64,000 nucleotides of DNA from Bacteroidia bacterium (GTDB taxonomy: Bacteria; Bacteroidota; Bacteroidia; Palsa-965). The position numbers were made by a program, and so were the translations under genes. Below the pieces are notes generated by a model. It made no database searches. It was not told the origin of the DNA and saw only the letters and a program-made list of their open reading frames with translations. Below, one piece after another: positions 20,079 to 29,317 of this stretch; within the stretch, counting starts at the first letter, position 1; each line of letters starts with the position of its first letter. The DNA lies in assembly GCA_023151315.1 (NCBI GenBank), contig JAKLJE010000021.1, positions 10,528 to 74,527 on the forward strand, in the 5' to 3' direction.

Positions 20079-20810
20079 ATGTCATTTAGATATTTTATCC
20101 AATACTCTTTCATCGCCATAATCGCACTTTCTGTATTAACTGGTTCCAAACGACCTATGTTAACACGAATCACTATCAATTCAGCGGATTCACTTGTATC
20201 TACATGGGCTGTTGCTACTGATAAAAGCATCAAAACCAAGACAGGCACTTGCTATTTCTGGTATTATAATAATATAATCCACTTTACAGACGGAGGCTAT
20301 TCAGGAAAGTTGCTGCACGGAACTTATGTATCCAAATTCCCGAATGGTCAATTGAAAATCTACGGGCAATTTAAATACGGAGTTAAAGAAGGGGAATGGA
20401 AGCAGTGGTACGCTAATGGGAATATCAAAGAAATAGCTGAATACTCCAATGGTGTAATGCATGGCAAGCATATTCTCTATAACACTTCAAACGCAACCAT
20501 AATCAGACACTATAAGCACGGTTCAATTCACACAAAAAAGAATCACAGAACAACGGCAAAGGACACATCGGTTCACAAACAAAATTCCGGCGGAAATAAA
20601 CATGTCAAGAAAACAGACAGTATTGATAAGCGGTCAAGATCCAAGAAGTCTCGCGACTCCATTGAAAGGAATGTGGAGCGCACTGATACAACAACAAAAC
20701 TGAAATCTAAAAACAGGCCAGGAAATAAGTCTCAGAAGGATTCCCTGAAACAAAATCAAAGAAACAAAACGGCACATCATAAAAAAGCTGACTCAATTCG
20801 CAGAAAATGA
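20079..20810 (+). CDS. MORN-repeat secreted protein with basic tail
   Basis: A 243-residue protein with an N-terminal hydrophobic signal/anchor. Residues ~75-145 carry MORN-variant repeats ('GKLLHGTYVSKFPNGQL', 'YGVKEGEWKQWYANGNIKE', 'SNGVMHGKHILYN'). The last ~90 residues are low-complexity and rich in Lys, Arg, Ser and Asp. It is the first gene of the plus-strand filament operon, one base before the next gene. MORN repeats mediate membrane or protein contacts; the role in the filament system is not known. Confidence 0.65.
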   Translation: MSFRYFIQYSFIAIIALSVLTGSKRPMLTRITINSADSLVSTWAVATDKSIKTKTGTCYFWYYNNIIHFTDGGYSGKLLHGTYVSKFPNGQLKIYGQFKYGVKEGEWKQWYANGNIKEIAEYSNGVMHGKHILYNTSNATIIRHYKHGSIHTKKNHRTTAKDTSVHKQNSGGNKHVKKTDSIDKRSRSKKSRDSIERNVERTDTTTKLKSKNRPGNKSQKDSLKQNQRNKTAHHKKADSIRRK

Positions 20811-20811
20811 A

Positions 20812-22074
20812 ATGCTGAAACGCAAACTCCAGGCAGGCGCGTTGTTCTATGCAACAGGGATCAGTATTGTAATTGCAATGCTGGTTATGTCAGTGATTTT
20901 GTGTTTTGATCTGAACGCTCGTCTTGTGATGAAAGATAAAATCAAATTCACAGTTTTGAATAATGCAGAATCCGGAGTAATTGCTGCATTACAGTTTTCC
21001 GAACCGGGTATTTACAATATCGATCTGTTTAATACTGGCCGCGATTCTGTGACGTTGTCTGTTATTCCATGGGGATTATTTGATATATGCGAATCGGATG
21101 CGCACACAGGTAACGAACATTTCAAACGTTATGCTTTGCTGGGCAATCGTATTTCAAGTGAATCCGATTATGCATTGTGGCTCGCAGATATGGATCGACC
21201 ATTATTCTTATGCGGTGCAACGCAAATAAACGGAAAATCTTATTTGCCGAAATCCGGTGTGGAGCGCGCTTACATCGAAGGAAGTTCGTATGTAGGCAGT
21301 CAACTGATATACGGTCCGCAATTGCCTTCTTCACGATATATGATCGCTCCGAATGAATATTGTAAATCGCGTTTAGAGCAATTAAAAAATGGCATACGTT
21401 TAGAGACCGACTCAATTCTATCTATTGATGTCGTGATGAAAGGTGATACAATCCGTAACAGTTTTGACAAAGCGACTGTAAATATTCAAGCGGATTTGTT
21501 TTGCAATTTACATGACATGACATTACAAGACAACATATGTATTGTTGCCAAAAAGAGAATACAAGTCGAGTCATGTAATTTGCGGAATGTAATTTTAATT
21601 GCACCTGAAATTATCATTGGTCGTGGCACATATGAAGGACTCCAATGCTTTGCAACGGATTCAATTCATTTAGATTCTGCAGTGCAACTGCAATATCCCT
21701 CCGCGCTCGTTTTGTTACCGGAAAATTCCAAAAACACAGACCCTTGCATCGTGATTGAAGCAGATTCAAAAATCGGGGGAGATATTATTGCATACAATGC
21801 AACACCTGCTTACAATGAACAGACCGGAATTATTTTGGATAATAATTCTCAAGTGTACGGTCGTATTTATTGTTCGGATTGGATCGACCTTAAGGGACAT
21901 GTATGCGGCTCGGTTGCTTGCGGTAGATTTACATTGAACACAAACTCGGCACGCTACAACAATCACTTGCTCAATGCCACTATCGATAATTCCTCATTCA
22001 GCAGGGATTATGCGTCTACAGTATTTTTTAATTCTACCGCGACAAAACGCGGTATTGCAAAATGGCTCAATTGA
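20812..22074 (+). CDS. PilX/GspK-like minor pilin-type protein with beta-helix domain
   Basis: A 420-residue protein with a prepilin-like N-terminus (basic 'MLKRKLQAGALFYATG' then a hydrophobic helix) and no perfect FTxxE motif, as in PilX or GspK proteins. The C-terminal half contains strands with turns at regular intervals ('VIEADSKIGGDIIAYN', 'GIILDNNSQVYGRIYC', 'WIDLKGHVCGSVACGRFTL') that look like a right-handed beta-helix of the bactofilin type. It lies between the MORN gene and two pilin genes. A tip-complex component is inferred. Confidence 0.6.
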   Translation: MLKRKLQAGALFYATGISIVIAMLVMSVILCFDLNARLVMKDKIKFTVLNNAESGVIAALQFSEPGIYNIDLFNTGRDSVTLSVIPWGLFDICESDAHTGNEHFKRYALLGNRISSESDYALWLADMDRPLFLCGATQINGKSYLPKSGVERAYIEGSSYVGSQLIYGPQLPSSRYMIAPNEYCKSRLEQLKNGIRLETDSILSIDVVMKGDTIRNSFDKATVNIQADLFCNLHDMTLQDNICIVAKKRIQVESCNLRNVILIAPEIIIGRGTYEGLQCFATDSIHLDSAVQLQYPSALVLLPENSKNTDPCIVIEADSKIGGDIIAYNATPAYNEQTGIILDNNSQVYGRIYCSDWIDLKGHVCGSVACGRFTLNTNSARYNNHLLNATIDNSSFSRDYASTVFFNSTATKRGIAKWLN

Positions 22075-22088
22075 TCGGATCATACAAA

Positions 22089-22433
22089 ATGTCATTAAAG
22101 GGATTCGTCCTGCTGGAAGGTATATTCGCTATGATCATTATTATGATCTGCTTCGGAATTGCAACATCCACATTAAATAATATTGCCCAATCGGAAAAAC
22201 TGAATAAAAGAGTTGAAGCACGAATTGCGGTCTACAATTTGATTATCGCGACAAAACACAATAATTCAAGTACAGACACTTCGTACACTGTTGGTCGACT
22301 CATTGTACGTCGCACATTGTTAATCAGAAATGATATTCCGGATTGCGGAGAATATGTTTTTACAATTACCGACCCTGATAATTCAGTAATTGACACTTAT
22401 CATTTATTAAGATACAATGTGCAGGAAAATTAA
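22089..22433 (+). CDS. Minor type IV pilin / pseudopilin
   Basis: A 114-residue protein started at the ATG giving 'MSLKGFVLLEGIFAMI', a class III prepilin signal with cleavage after G and Glu at mature position 5. A longer start at 22062 would add 9 residues overlapping the previous gene. A single hydrophobic helix is followed by a small C-terminal domain with two cysteine-poor strands. It overlaps the next pilin gene by 17 bases. Confidence 0.7.
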   Translation: MSLKGFVLLEGIFAMIIIMICFGIATSTLNNIAQSEKLNKRVEARIAVYNLIIATKHNNSSTDTSYTVGRLIVRRTLLIRNDIPDCGEYVFTITDPDNSVIDTYHLLRYNVQEN

Positions 22434-22902
22434 GGCATTTACAGTGCTCGAATTACTTACAGGCATGATTGCATCGGCAATCGTTATTGCTTCGGTATTT
22501 CTTGCGGCGCAAATTGTATCTAACATGGCAAAGCGATATTCAGATTCAATTAACAATTCCCATGAATTGTCAATATTCCAGTCTCGCCTTGCCGCCGATC
22601 TTTCCGGAAGCGATACGTGCTTAATCTCGATCGAAGAACAGAAATTTGAAATCATCCGTAATTCAGATATCATAATTTATCATTGTCTTGATTCGTCTCT
22701 CGTTCGGCAATGCAATGCAGAAAAAGCTGTTTTCAATTTATTTGCACGAATCTCTCAGGAGCAATTCGCCAATCCCTGTACATTGTCCATTCAATCAACC
22801 CATACATCAAATGTCCACAACGTAACGTTGGATAATTCCCGGGCGTACTCCAGTATAGATATTGCCATTAACTCATGGATGAACCAATCTGAACCGAAAT
22901 GA
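22417..22902 (+). CDS. Minor pseudopilin (GspJ-like)
   Basis: A 161-residue protein with the class III signal 'CRKIKAFTVLELLTGMIASA' (cleavage between A and F, Glu at mature position 5), a hydrophobic helix, and a C-terminal domain with several cysteines. It overlaps the GspF-like gene by 4 bases (ATGA). Position and size suit a minor tip pseudopilin. Confidence 0.75.
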   Translation: MCRKIKAFTVLELLTGMIASAIVIASVFLAAQIVSNMAKRYSDSINNSHELSIFQSRLAADLSGSDTCLISIEEQKFEIIRNSDIIIYHCLDSSLVRQCNAEKAVFNLFARISQEQFANPCTLSIQSTHTSNVHNVTLDNSRAYSSIDIAINSWMNQSEPK

Positions 22903-24029
22903 TTGATCTGAGTAATTTTAATACGGCTTCATCCCATTACGAAAAACAAAAATCTCCGGGGATCTTAAATCGTGAGATAAAGTTGTTTGAACGCAATGCG
23001 CTTTCGGATAAAAGTAAGGAGCGATTTTATGGGGAATTGTCGGTGTTGCTGCACGCGGGTCTGGATATCAGGACGGCGATTGAGCTGATTATTGACGAAC
23101 TCACTAATCCTAAGGAAAAAATTATTTTCAGCGATATACTTAAAGCAATAATTGCAGGTTCAAATCTTGCTGATGCAATTAATCTATCGGGAAAATTCTC
23201 AACTTATGAATATTATAGTCTGCAGATTGGAGAAGAAAGCGGACGTACGCGGGAAATTCTATCCGATCTCAATAAATATTATACAAAAAAAATAAAACAA
23301 CGTCGGAAAGTAAGAAGTGCATTATCATATCCTGTAATAGTAATGCTGGTGGCATTCGGCGCGGTATTCTTTATGCTCCGTTTCGTAGTTCCCATGTTTG
23401 GAGATATGCTGCAACGCTTCGGATCTGATTTGCCGCCTTTGACTCAAATGATTATTTCCATGTCGGATTGGATTGCACGATATGGGATATTCTGCTTGCT
23501 GCTATTACTCGCAACTGCGTTTTTTATTTATTTATCCAGAAATGAAATATGGTTCCGGAAATTATCGGCGCGCTTAATAATGAAAACTCCGGTCATCGGT
23601 CCTGCCGTACAAAAAATATATATCGAAAGATTTTCCCATTCCATGCAGCTCATGTTAAGCGCAAAAACCGGATTATTAAAAGCATTGGAATTGAGTTCAA
23701 AGATGATTGGTTATTATCCCATTGAGTCATCACTCAAGGAGATTCAACACCACATCACGCAAGGTCGATCTTTGCATGATAGTTTGTCGGATTTTCCCAT
23801 ATATCCCAAACGTATGGTTTCATTAATACGAGTGGGAGAAGAAGTCAATAAGCTCGACGTAATGTTTGAAAGAATTTCCCAACAATTGGTGGATGAAATA
23901 GATCATGACACATCGGTACTCAGCAGCATTATAGAACCCGTAATGATCATTTTTCTGGGAATCATGGTCGCTACAATTCTTGTTGCAATGTATTTACCGA
24001 TGTTTAAAATCGGTACGGCTTTCGGATAA
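22899..24029 (+). CDS. Type II secretion/type IV pilus platform protein, GspF/PilC family
   Basis: A 376-residue inner-membrane protein with two T2SSF repeats. The first has 'FYGELSVLLHAGLDIRTAIE' and 'SLQIGEESGRTREIL', the second 'SMQLMLSAKTGLLKALELSS' and 'MVSLIRVGEEVNKLDVMFER'. Membrane spans lie near residues 145-170, 195-212 and 345-368. It would bind the ATPase encoded on the opposite strand, so the two divergent operons together make one machine. Confidence 0.9.
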   Translation: MIDLSNFNTASSHYEKQKSPGILNREIKLFERNALSDKSKERFYGELSVLLHAGLDIRTAIELIIDELTNPKEKIIFSDILKAIIAGSNLADAINLSGKFSTYEYYSLQIGEESGRTREILSDLNKYYTKKIKQRRKVRSALSYPVIVMLVAFGAVFFMLRFVVPMFGDMLQRFGSDLPPLTQMIISMSDWIARYGIFCLLLLLATAFFIYLSRNEIWFRKLSARLIMKTPVIGPAVQKIYIERFSHSMQLMLSAKTGLLKALELSSKMIGYYPIESSLKEIQHHITQGRSLHDSLSDFPIYPKRMVSLIRVGEEVNKLDVMFERISQQLVDEIDHDTSVLSSIIEPVMIIFLGIMVATILVAMYLPMFKIGTAFG

Positions 24030-24056
24030 ATTATCGCGATACATCGCAACAGGAAA

Positions 24057-24383
24057 CTATTTCAATTCCTGCATCAAATCTGAATTCAGTAATTTGTAGA
24101 ATTCCCGCTCGTTGGTGGTGTCCGGAATTGAGTTTTCTCTATTATGACATTCTTCAATCAGGCGATTGACACACCAAATTCTCTGAGCCTTTGTTTTTTC
24201 AAGAAGATAGTTTCGCAGATTATTGCGAAATACCCGCAACAATCCATCGAAGTCTAATATGTCTCCGGAAGGCGCACGTAAATTAATCGGACCATAAATC
24301 AATGTATCCAAATCCATTAGTACAAAGCCCTTAAGCTTGGCACCGGGATCTTTTCTTTGGGAACGAGGAGCGCGTCGAACCAT
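24057..24383 (-). CDS. Hypothetical protein, convergent with gspF-like gene
   Basis: A 108-residue basic protein with no recognised family. It reads as ordinary soluble protein ('GFVLMDLDTLIYGPINLRAP', 'LLEKTKAQRIWCVNRLIEEC') and occupies otherwise empty DNA, which supports it being a gene. It ends 27 bases from the convergent gspF-like stop. Start choice is uncertain. Confidence 0.4.
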   Translation of the reverse strand: MVRRAPRSQRKDPGAKLKGFVLMDLDTLIYGPINLRAPSGDILDFDGLLRVFRNNLRNYLLEKTKAQRIWCVNRLIEECHNRENSIPDTTNEREFYKLLNSDLMQELK

Positions 24384-25128
24384 ATCTGTTATTTTGCAAT
24401 CAACATCTTTTGTTCCGAAACTTCAAACCATTTGGGGCGGACGGTTATTATCAGTTTCGAAAAGCACAGAGGGTCCGAAAGTGTGTACACTGCTCAAATG
24501 AGCAAAAATCATGCACAAGTACGAATTTCCGAAAAAGAAATCAGATGATCTAAAGATTGCAATTTCCGGAAAACATAAATAAAAATCAAAACACGCTTAT
24601 ACCCTGTTTTCGGGATGTTTTAAACGTTCACGAACTATTTACGAAGGAAATGATGTATTGGTTTGGGACTGGGATCTTGATAATGAAGGATCGTATCCTC
24701 ATCAATTCCAATATATATAAAACACATTCCTCTCCTATGAAATACCTATAACTACGTTGCTTGTTAGCATCTTCTCAAAAGTTATCAGCACCTTCATGCT
24801 TGTTTCACCTTACTGAAGAATCAATTTTCAGTGATATGTTTTTCAAAACATTACGAGATTTGATAGAATTCCTGCGGGACCACACGAAAGCTGCAGCAAT
24901 GCAGCCTTTCATATTTCGCAGGGATTCGAGGATCCGCTGCCGCAGAATCTTCACTCACTAATATCAACCACTTGATAATTTTCTTAACCCTGCGCTCATA
25001 AAGTTGACAACCGACAATCATGCGAAGGATAATCATTCCATTTGTCCCAAGTCGAAAGACCTGACAGTGTTTTATAAATCGTATGCTCATTTTCGTAACT
25101 TGCCAACTGGCACCGACACACCTGAACC
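24384..25128. other. 745-base intergenic region, no gene seen
   Basis: Only short, low-quality open frames occur on either strand; none has a plausible start with a protein-like profile. The right part must contain the promoter and leader of the secreted-protein gene at 25129. No RNA gene or repeat was recognised. Confidence 0.5.
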
Positions 25129-26840
25129 ATGAAAAAACTTTACACAATAATTGCAGTTGCAGCATTATCATTAGTTTCAACACAACTCCTCTCGCAAATC
25201 ACTTGTAATCCGAGTGGCAATTTGTGGGTCTACACTAATTACGACGGAGGTGTTCTCAACATTAACGTTGATGTGAATATTCCGAACATCAAGATCGGAG
25301 TGTGCACTTATGAACCTGTTACGATTAACATCGCCGGCACATATGCAAGTAATGTCACAGAGGTTCGATACGCAGGCTATGTAAGTACCAATAATTTTCA
25401 TTGTTCTAATTCCCCTTCAACCACTACGATCAATACTCCGTCGGGTACAACGTCAGTGAATTTTCTTCCGCCCAGCACATTGAGCAATCCGAACGGATAC
25501 ACCAGTATTGTTTGTGGTTACTCGTGTAATACAACATCCAGTCAAGGTGGTTGTAACACGGCGGATCAGATTAAATCGTACTTCCAGGCAACCACAGGCG
25601 GAACACTGGTGAGTTACTTTACACAATATGGTTGCTGGAGCACAGTACCGTATGCATTGAGTGCAGGCGGAAATTGTTGTAATGCGGTTCCTTCGTGTTT
25701 CATTTCCGCGAACGCCGGCAGCAATCAAACCATGTGCGCAGGTGATCAGGTGACTCTCTCCGGTTCTGCAACAGGCGGTGCAACAGTTTACTTATGGTCG
25801 CCGACAGCAGGACTGAGTAACCCGAACAGTGCAATTACAACAGCTTCACCAACTGTTACAACTACGTATGTATTAACTGCAGGAGACGGCTCAAGTTGTT
25901 CTGATGTTGATTCTGTAGTGGTGACTGTAAATCCACTTCCGGTGGTGAATCTCGGAGCCGATACAATGGTCTGCGGAAGTTCGTTGCTGCTTGACGCAGG
26001 CGTACAGCCAAATGGCTCTTTTCTGTGGAGCAACAGCAGTTCAGGACAAACACTGAATATTGCAAGCTCCGGAAGTTATAATGTAAGCGTAACGAATACC
26101 GGAACAGGTTGTACTAATGGCGATACAATCGCAGTCACTTTCAATTCTCCGCCATCTGTAAATCTCGGTAACGACACCAACATATGCGGAGACAACCTTC
26201 AGCTGAATGCCGGCAATCCGGGATCGACGTATCTCTGGAGCAACAACTCTACTCAACAATCCATTGTTGCATTTATAACCGGCACGTATTCTGTTGTGGT
26301 TACCGATGTAAACGGATGCACGGCCACTGATGTGATTGATGATTCAATCAGATTCCTGTCGTTTCATTTTTGTTCGGACTTCCGGTTGTCTGCCTCGCAG
26401 ATCAGCCCTATACTTTAAATACAGGTTCACCTGCAGGAGGTACATATTCCGGCACGGGAGTAAATGCAGGAACTTTCGATCCGGCTGTAGCGGGAATCGG
26501 AACATTCGGAATTACATATACTTTCACCGATAGTGCAGGATGTACATCATCCGCGACGGATTCCGTTATGGTTGATGCGTGCATGGGAATTAACACTCCG
26601 CTCAGTATATCCAACGCTGTTTTCCCGAACCCATCCAGCGGCATATTCAACATCAATGTGTCTGCAAACTGCAGAGCAACGCTCTTCAACAGTTTGGGAG
26701 CGGTTGTACAGGAGAGCTCATTGCGAACCGGAACCAATCAGTTGGGTGATTCAAATCTGACTCCGGGAATTTACTACCTGAATTTGGTTTCAAACAACAA
26801 CAGCGAGACCATACGAATCGTTATCGCCGAAGAAAAATAA
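25129..26840 (+). pseudogene. Secreted protein with T9SS sorting domain, interrupted by a frameshift
   Basis: The first frame (25129-26418) encodes a signal peptide, a unique N-terminal domain with paired cysteines, and Ig-like/PKD-like repeats ('GSNQTMCAGDQVTLSG', 'LWSPTAGLSNPNS'). After 'GCTATDVID' it loses homology and stops. The second frame starts right after an upstream stop at 26340-26342 and continues the same repeat: 'FNQIPVVSFLFGLPVVCLAD', 'GGTYSGTGVNAGTFDPA', ending with a type A sorting domain ('VFPNPSSGIFNINV', 'LTPGIYYLNLVSN'). A one-base indel near 26336-26343 explains both. It may be a true mutation, a phase-variation event or a sequence error. Confidence 0.8.
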
Positions 26841-27041
26841 ACTTCAGTTATTTCGAGTCCGGTGATTTTGAAAAACCAGCCTCGTTCTGCTTTTTAATTA
26901 TGAAAACGGAACAACAAACAGAACAGGCGAATCAACTTCCTTCGCTTGAATCACCGAGGTAATTCTCATCATGCCGTCCATGACTGAGCAAACTGTTCGA
27001 ACCTTGACGAGTACAAACCTGCGACACGAACAAGTAAGTTG

Positions 27042-29276
27042 CTATAGTCTTTCAGAAATAATAACCGGCTTGCTGACTACGCTGCCGTTTTCGAGAACGC
27101 ATTGCACAGAATAAATTCCTGATGCGAACTGTGAAACGTTGATTGAACTGTGGTTCGTTTGAACATTATCGTTCGAATACATCAGCGCACCCGTAGCAGA
27201 GAACATCCTGATCTGTTTGATTGATCCGGAAGGCACTGCAATTATAATTTCCTCATTACCTGCCGGGATTGGAAAAATGCTCAAGTCGTTTGTCGCTGGT
27301 AGTACTTCTTCTGACTCCGATGAAAACAATTCTTCACTCAGGTGAAAACGCACCACAAATCCATCTCCACTGGCAATGTAACTCTGCTGAAATGCTCCGG
27401 GCGTAACATCGAGATTTGTGCTATAAGTAACCCCGGTACAAGTTACCATTGTATCTCCATTCACCGTGATACCCAAAATATCATCAGCACTGTTGCCTCC
27501 TATGTAAGTTGATGTGACATAGTTTCCTGCAGTATCCATCTTCAATACAAATCCATCACTGTATCCTGCCATGGTATCCTGTGGTGAAGTTGTATTCATC
27601 ATTAGATCTGAGCTGTAACTCACTCCTGCCACGTACAGATACTTCCCTCTCATGTCCATAGACCAAGTCTTATCATCATCTGCTCCTCCGTAAAAAGTAG
27701 AGAAACGAACCGCTCCTGTACTGTCGAACTTCGCGATCCAGGCGTCATTCATTCCTGAATAATTACTCTGAATGGTAACGCCCGCTGTATTGAAATCGGG
27801 ACTTGTAGTCAGACCCGCCATGTAAACATTACCATCTGCATCACCGGCAACTCCGTAGCAGTCTTCATACATTGATCCGCCATAGTAGGTCGCATACTTT
27901 CTGTTGCCATTCATATCGAGAACTACAAGATATGCGTCGCAGTTGCCCAACCTGCCGGCCTGAACGGCATTCGGTGTACATGGGAAATCAATACTGAAAC
28001 TTCCTCCGGCAAGTAAGATTGTTCCGGCATCACTTACTGACAATTGATGTACATCTTCAGTACCGCTGCCTCCGTAAAATGTAGACCATATCGGCGCGAA
28101 TGAATCGTTCATTACGCAAACAAAACCATCGATAGCACCGGCTCCGTTCGGTTGAAAGTTTCCTGCGCTTTGAGGAAGCGAAGGAGAAGTGGACGAACCG
28201 CCGATTACCAATCTTCCTGTACTGTCTGTATCAAGACCGTAAATGAATTCTGCTCCTGTACTGCCGAAATAAGTGGATTGCACTATATCTCCGTTGAAAT
28301 TCAATTTCAGCACAATGGCATCATAACTTCCCGTGGTCGAATCCTGATACGCATTTATCATTGGCACATCGTTGCCGTTTGTTGCACCTCCGACATAAAT
28401 GGATGTATCATTAACTGAAATAGCATTTGCAGTTTCATAATACAAACCGCCATACACTGTTGTCCACATATGCTGTCCGCTGCTGTCGAATCGCACGATC
28501 ACCATATCATAGGAACCGCGCAAGGTATCGCCGGCATTCATTCCCGGAAAAGTTGTGCTCTGCGTACGCCCGCATAAAACCACGCCGCCATCAGGCATAT
28601 CGTCAATGGAGAGCAGATCATCAGAATCATTTGCGCCCAGGTAAGTAAACCATTCCACCGCAAAAGTTCCGGATTGAGTTGTAACAGGAACATGATATCG
28701 CAAGTCGCGACTACCGCGTTCAGCAGAAGCAAGTATTTCCGGTGTTTGAAAAAATCGCTGAGCTGAAAATTCGTGAATCATATTGCCTCCCGGAGTCAGC
28801 ACACGAACACAACCGGCAGCATCACCGCCGTAGCCTGCAGGAGGAAAAATCATTTCCGCATTAACAGTGCAAATGAAAATGTATTCATCTGCTTGCGACG
28901 ATCCGTAAAGCTTGCGGAGCAATTTCCCGTTATCAATACGAAATTCAAGATGTACATTGTTTTGCAGATCATGATAAGCGATTCCATCAACACATGTTGT
29001 CTTCGTTACCGCTACCGCTGAATAAACATTGTAAGCGTAACGTTGACCGGTTTCAGTAAGCGAAACATTGTCCGAAGAAGAGAACGGTACATACTTCACA
29101 GACTCCCCATTACCGAAAACAATCTGATAACTTCTGTCCGTGAAAATCCATTGGTTAAGTCCGTCCTTCAATCGATACTTCCACTCGCCTTCCCCTGAAG
29201 AATTAACTTCAAATATTGAATGAGCAGATAGCGCCGATCCGACAATAACAGCAATCGCTAATAGAAACTTCTTCAT
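27042..29276 (-). CDS. SBBP-repeat beta-propeller protein with T9SS sorting domain
   Basis: A 744-residue protein with a signal peptide. The region from about residue 215 to 660 carries SBBP-type repeats: units of ~50 residues with 'GDADGNVYMAGLTTSPDFNT', 'YATYYGGSMYEDCYGV' and 'AYLVVLDMNGN'. The end is a type A C-terminal sorting domain ('LSIFPIPAGNEEIIIAV', 'FASGIYSVQCVLENG'), marking export by Type IX secretion and surface attachment. A terminator hairpin lies 8 bases upstream of its start. Confidence 0.88.
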   Translation of the reverse strand: MKKFLLAIAVIVGSALSAHSIFEVNSSGEGEWKYRLKDGLNQWIFTDRSYQIVFGNGESVKYVPFSSSDNVSLTETGQRYAYNVYSAVAVTKTTCVDGIAYHDLQNNVHLEFRIDNGKLLRKLYGSSQADEYIFICTVNAEMIFPPAGYGGDAAGCVRVLTPGGNMIHEFSAQRFFQTPEILASAERGSRDLRYHVPVTTQSGTFAVEWFTYLGANDSDDLLSIDDMPDGGVVLCGRTQSTTFPGMNAGDTLRGSYDMVIVRFDSSGQHMWTTVYGGLYYETANAISVNDTSIYVGGATNGNDVPMINAYQDSTTGSYDAIVLKLNFNGDIVQSTYFGSTGAEFIYGLDTDSTGRLVIGGSSTSPSLPQSAGNFQPNGAGAIDGFVCVMNDSFAPIWSTFYGGSGTEDVHQLSVSDAGTILLAGGSFSIDFPCTPNAVQAGRLGNCDAYLVVLDMNGNRKYATYYGGSMYEDCYGVAGDADGNVYMAGLTTSPDFNTAGVTIQSNYSGMNDAWIAKFDSTGAVRFSTFYGGADDDKTWSMDMRGKYLYVAGVSYSSDLMMNTTSPQDTMAGYSDGFVLKMDTAGNYVTSTYIGGNSADDILGITVNGDTMVTCTGVTYSTNLDVTPGAFQQSYIASGDGFVVRFHLSEELFSSESEEVLPATNDLSIFPIPAGNEEIIIAVPSGSIKQIRMFSATGALMYSNDNVQTNHSSINVSQFASGIYSVQCVLENGSVVSKPVIISERL

Positions 29277-29306
29277 AAAAAAATCCCCCCAGTAGTTTGT
29301 GGGGGG
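29277..29306 (-). terminator. Intrinsic terminator abutting the next gene's start codon
   Basis: On the minus strand six C, a 10-base loop and six G (29285-29306) form a stem directly followed by a run of T (29277-29283). The T-run ends exactly at the ATG of the SBBP gene (29274-29276). It terminates the upstream 1143-residue gene, yet sits in what would be the leader of the downstream gene. Confidence 0.8.
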
Positions 29307-29317
29307 ACATTTTGATT

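Noticed and set aside
24851-25183. 110-codon minus-strand frame overlapping the secreted-protein gene start
   Set aside because: Its beginning is antisense to a clear signal peptide; no protein-like features.
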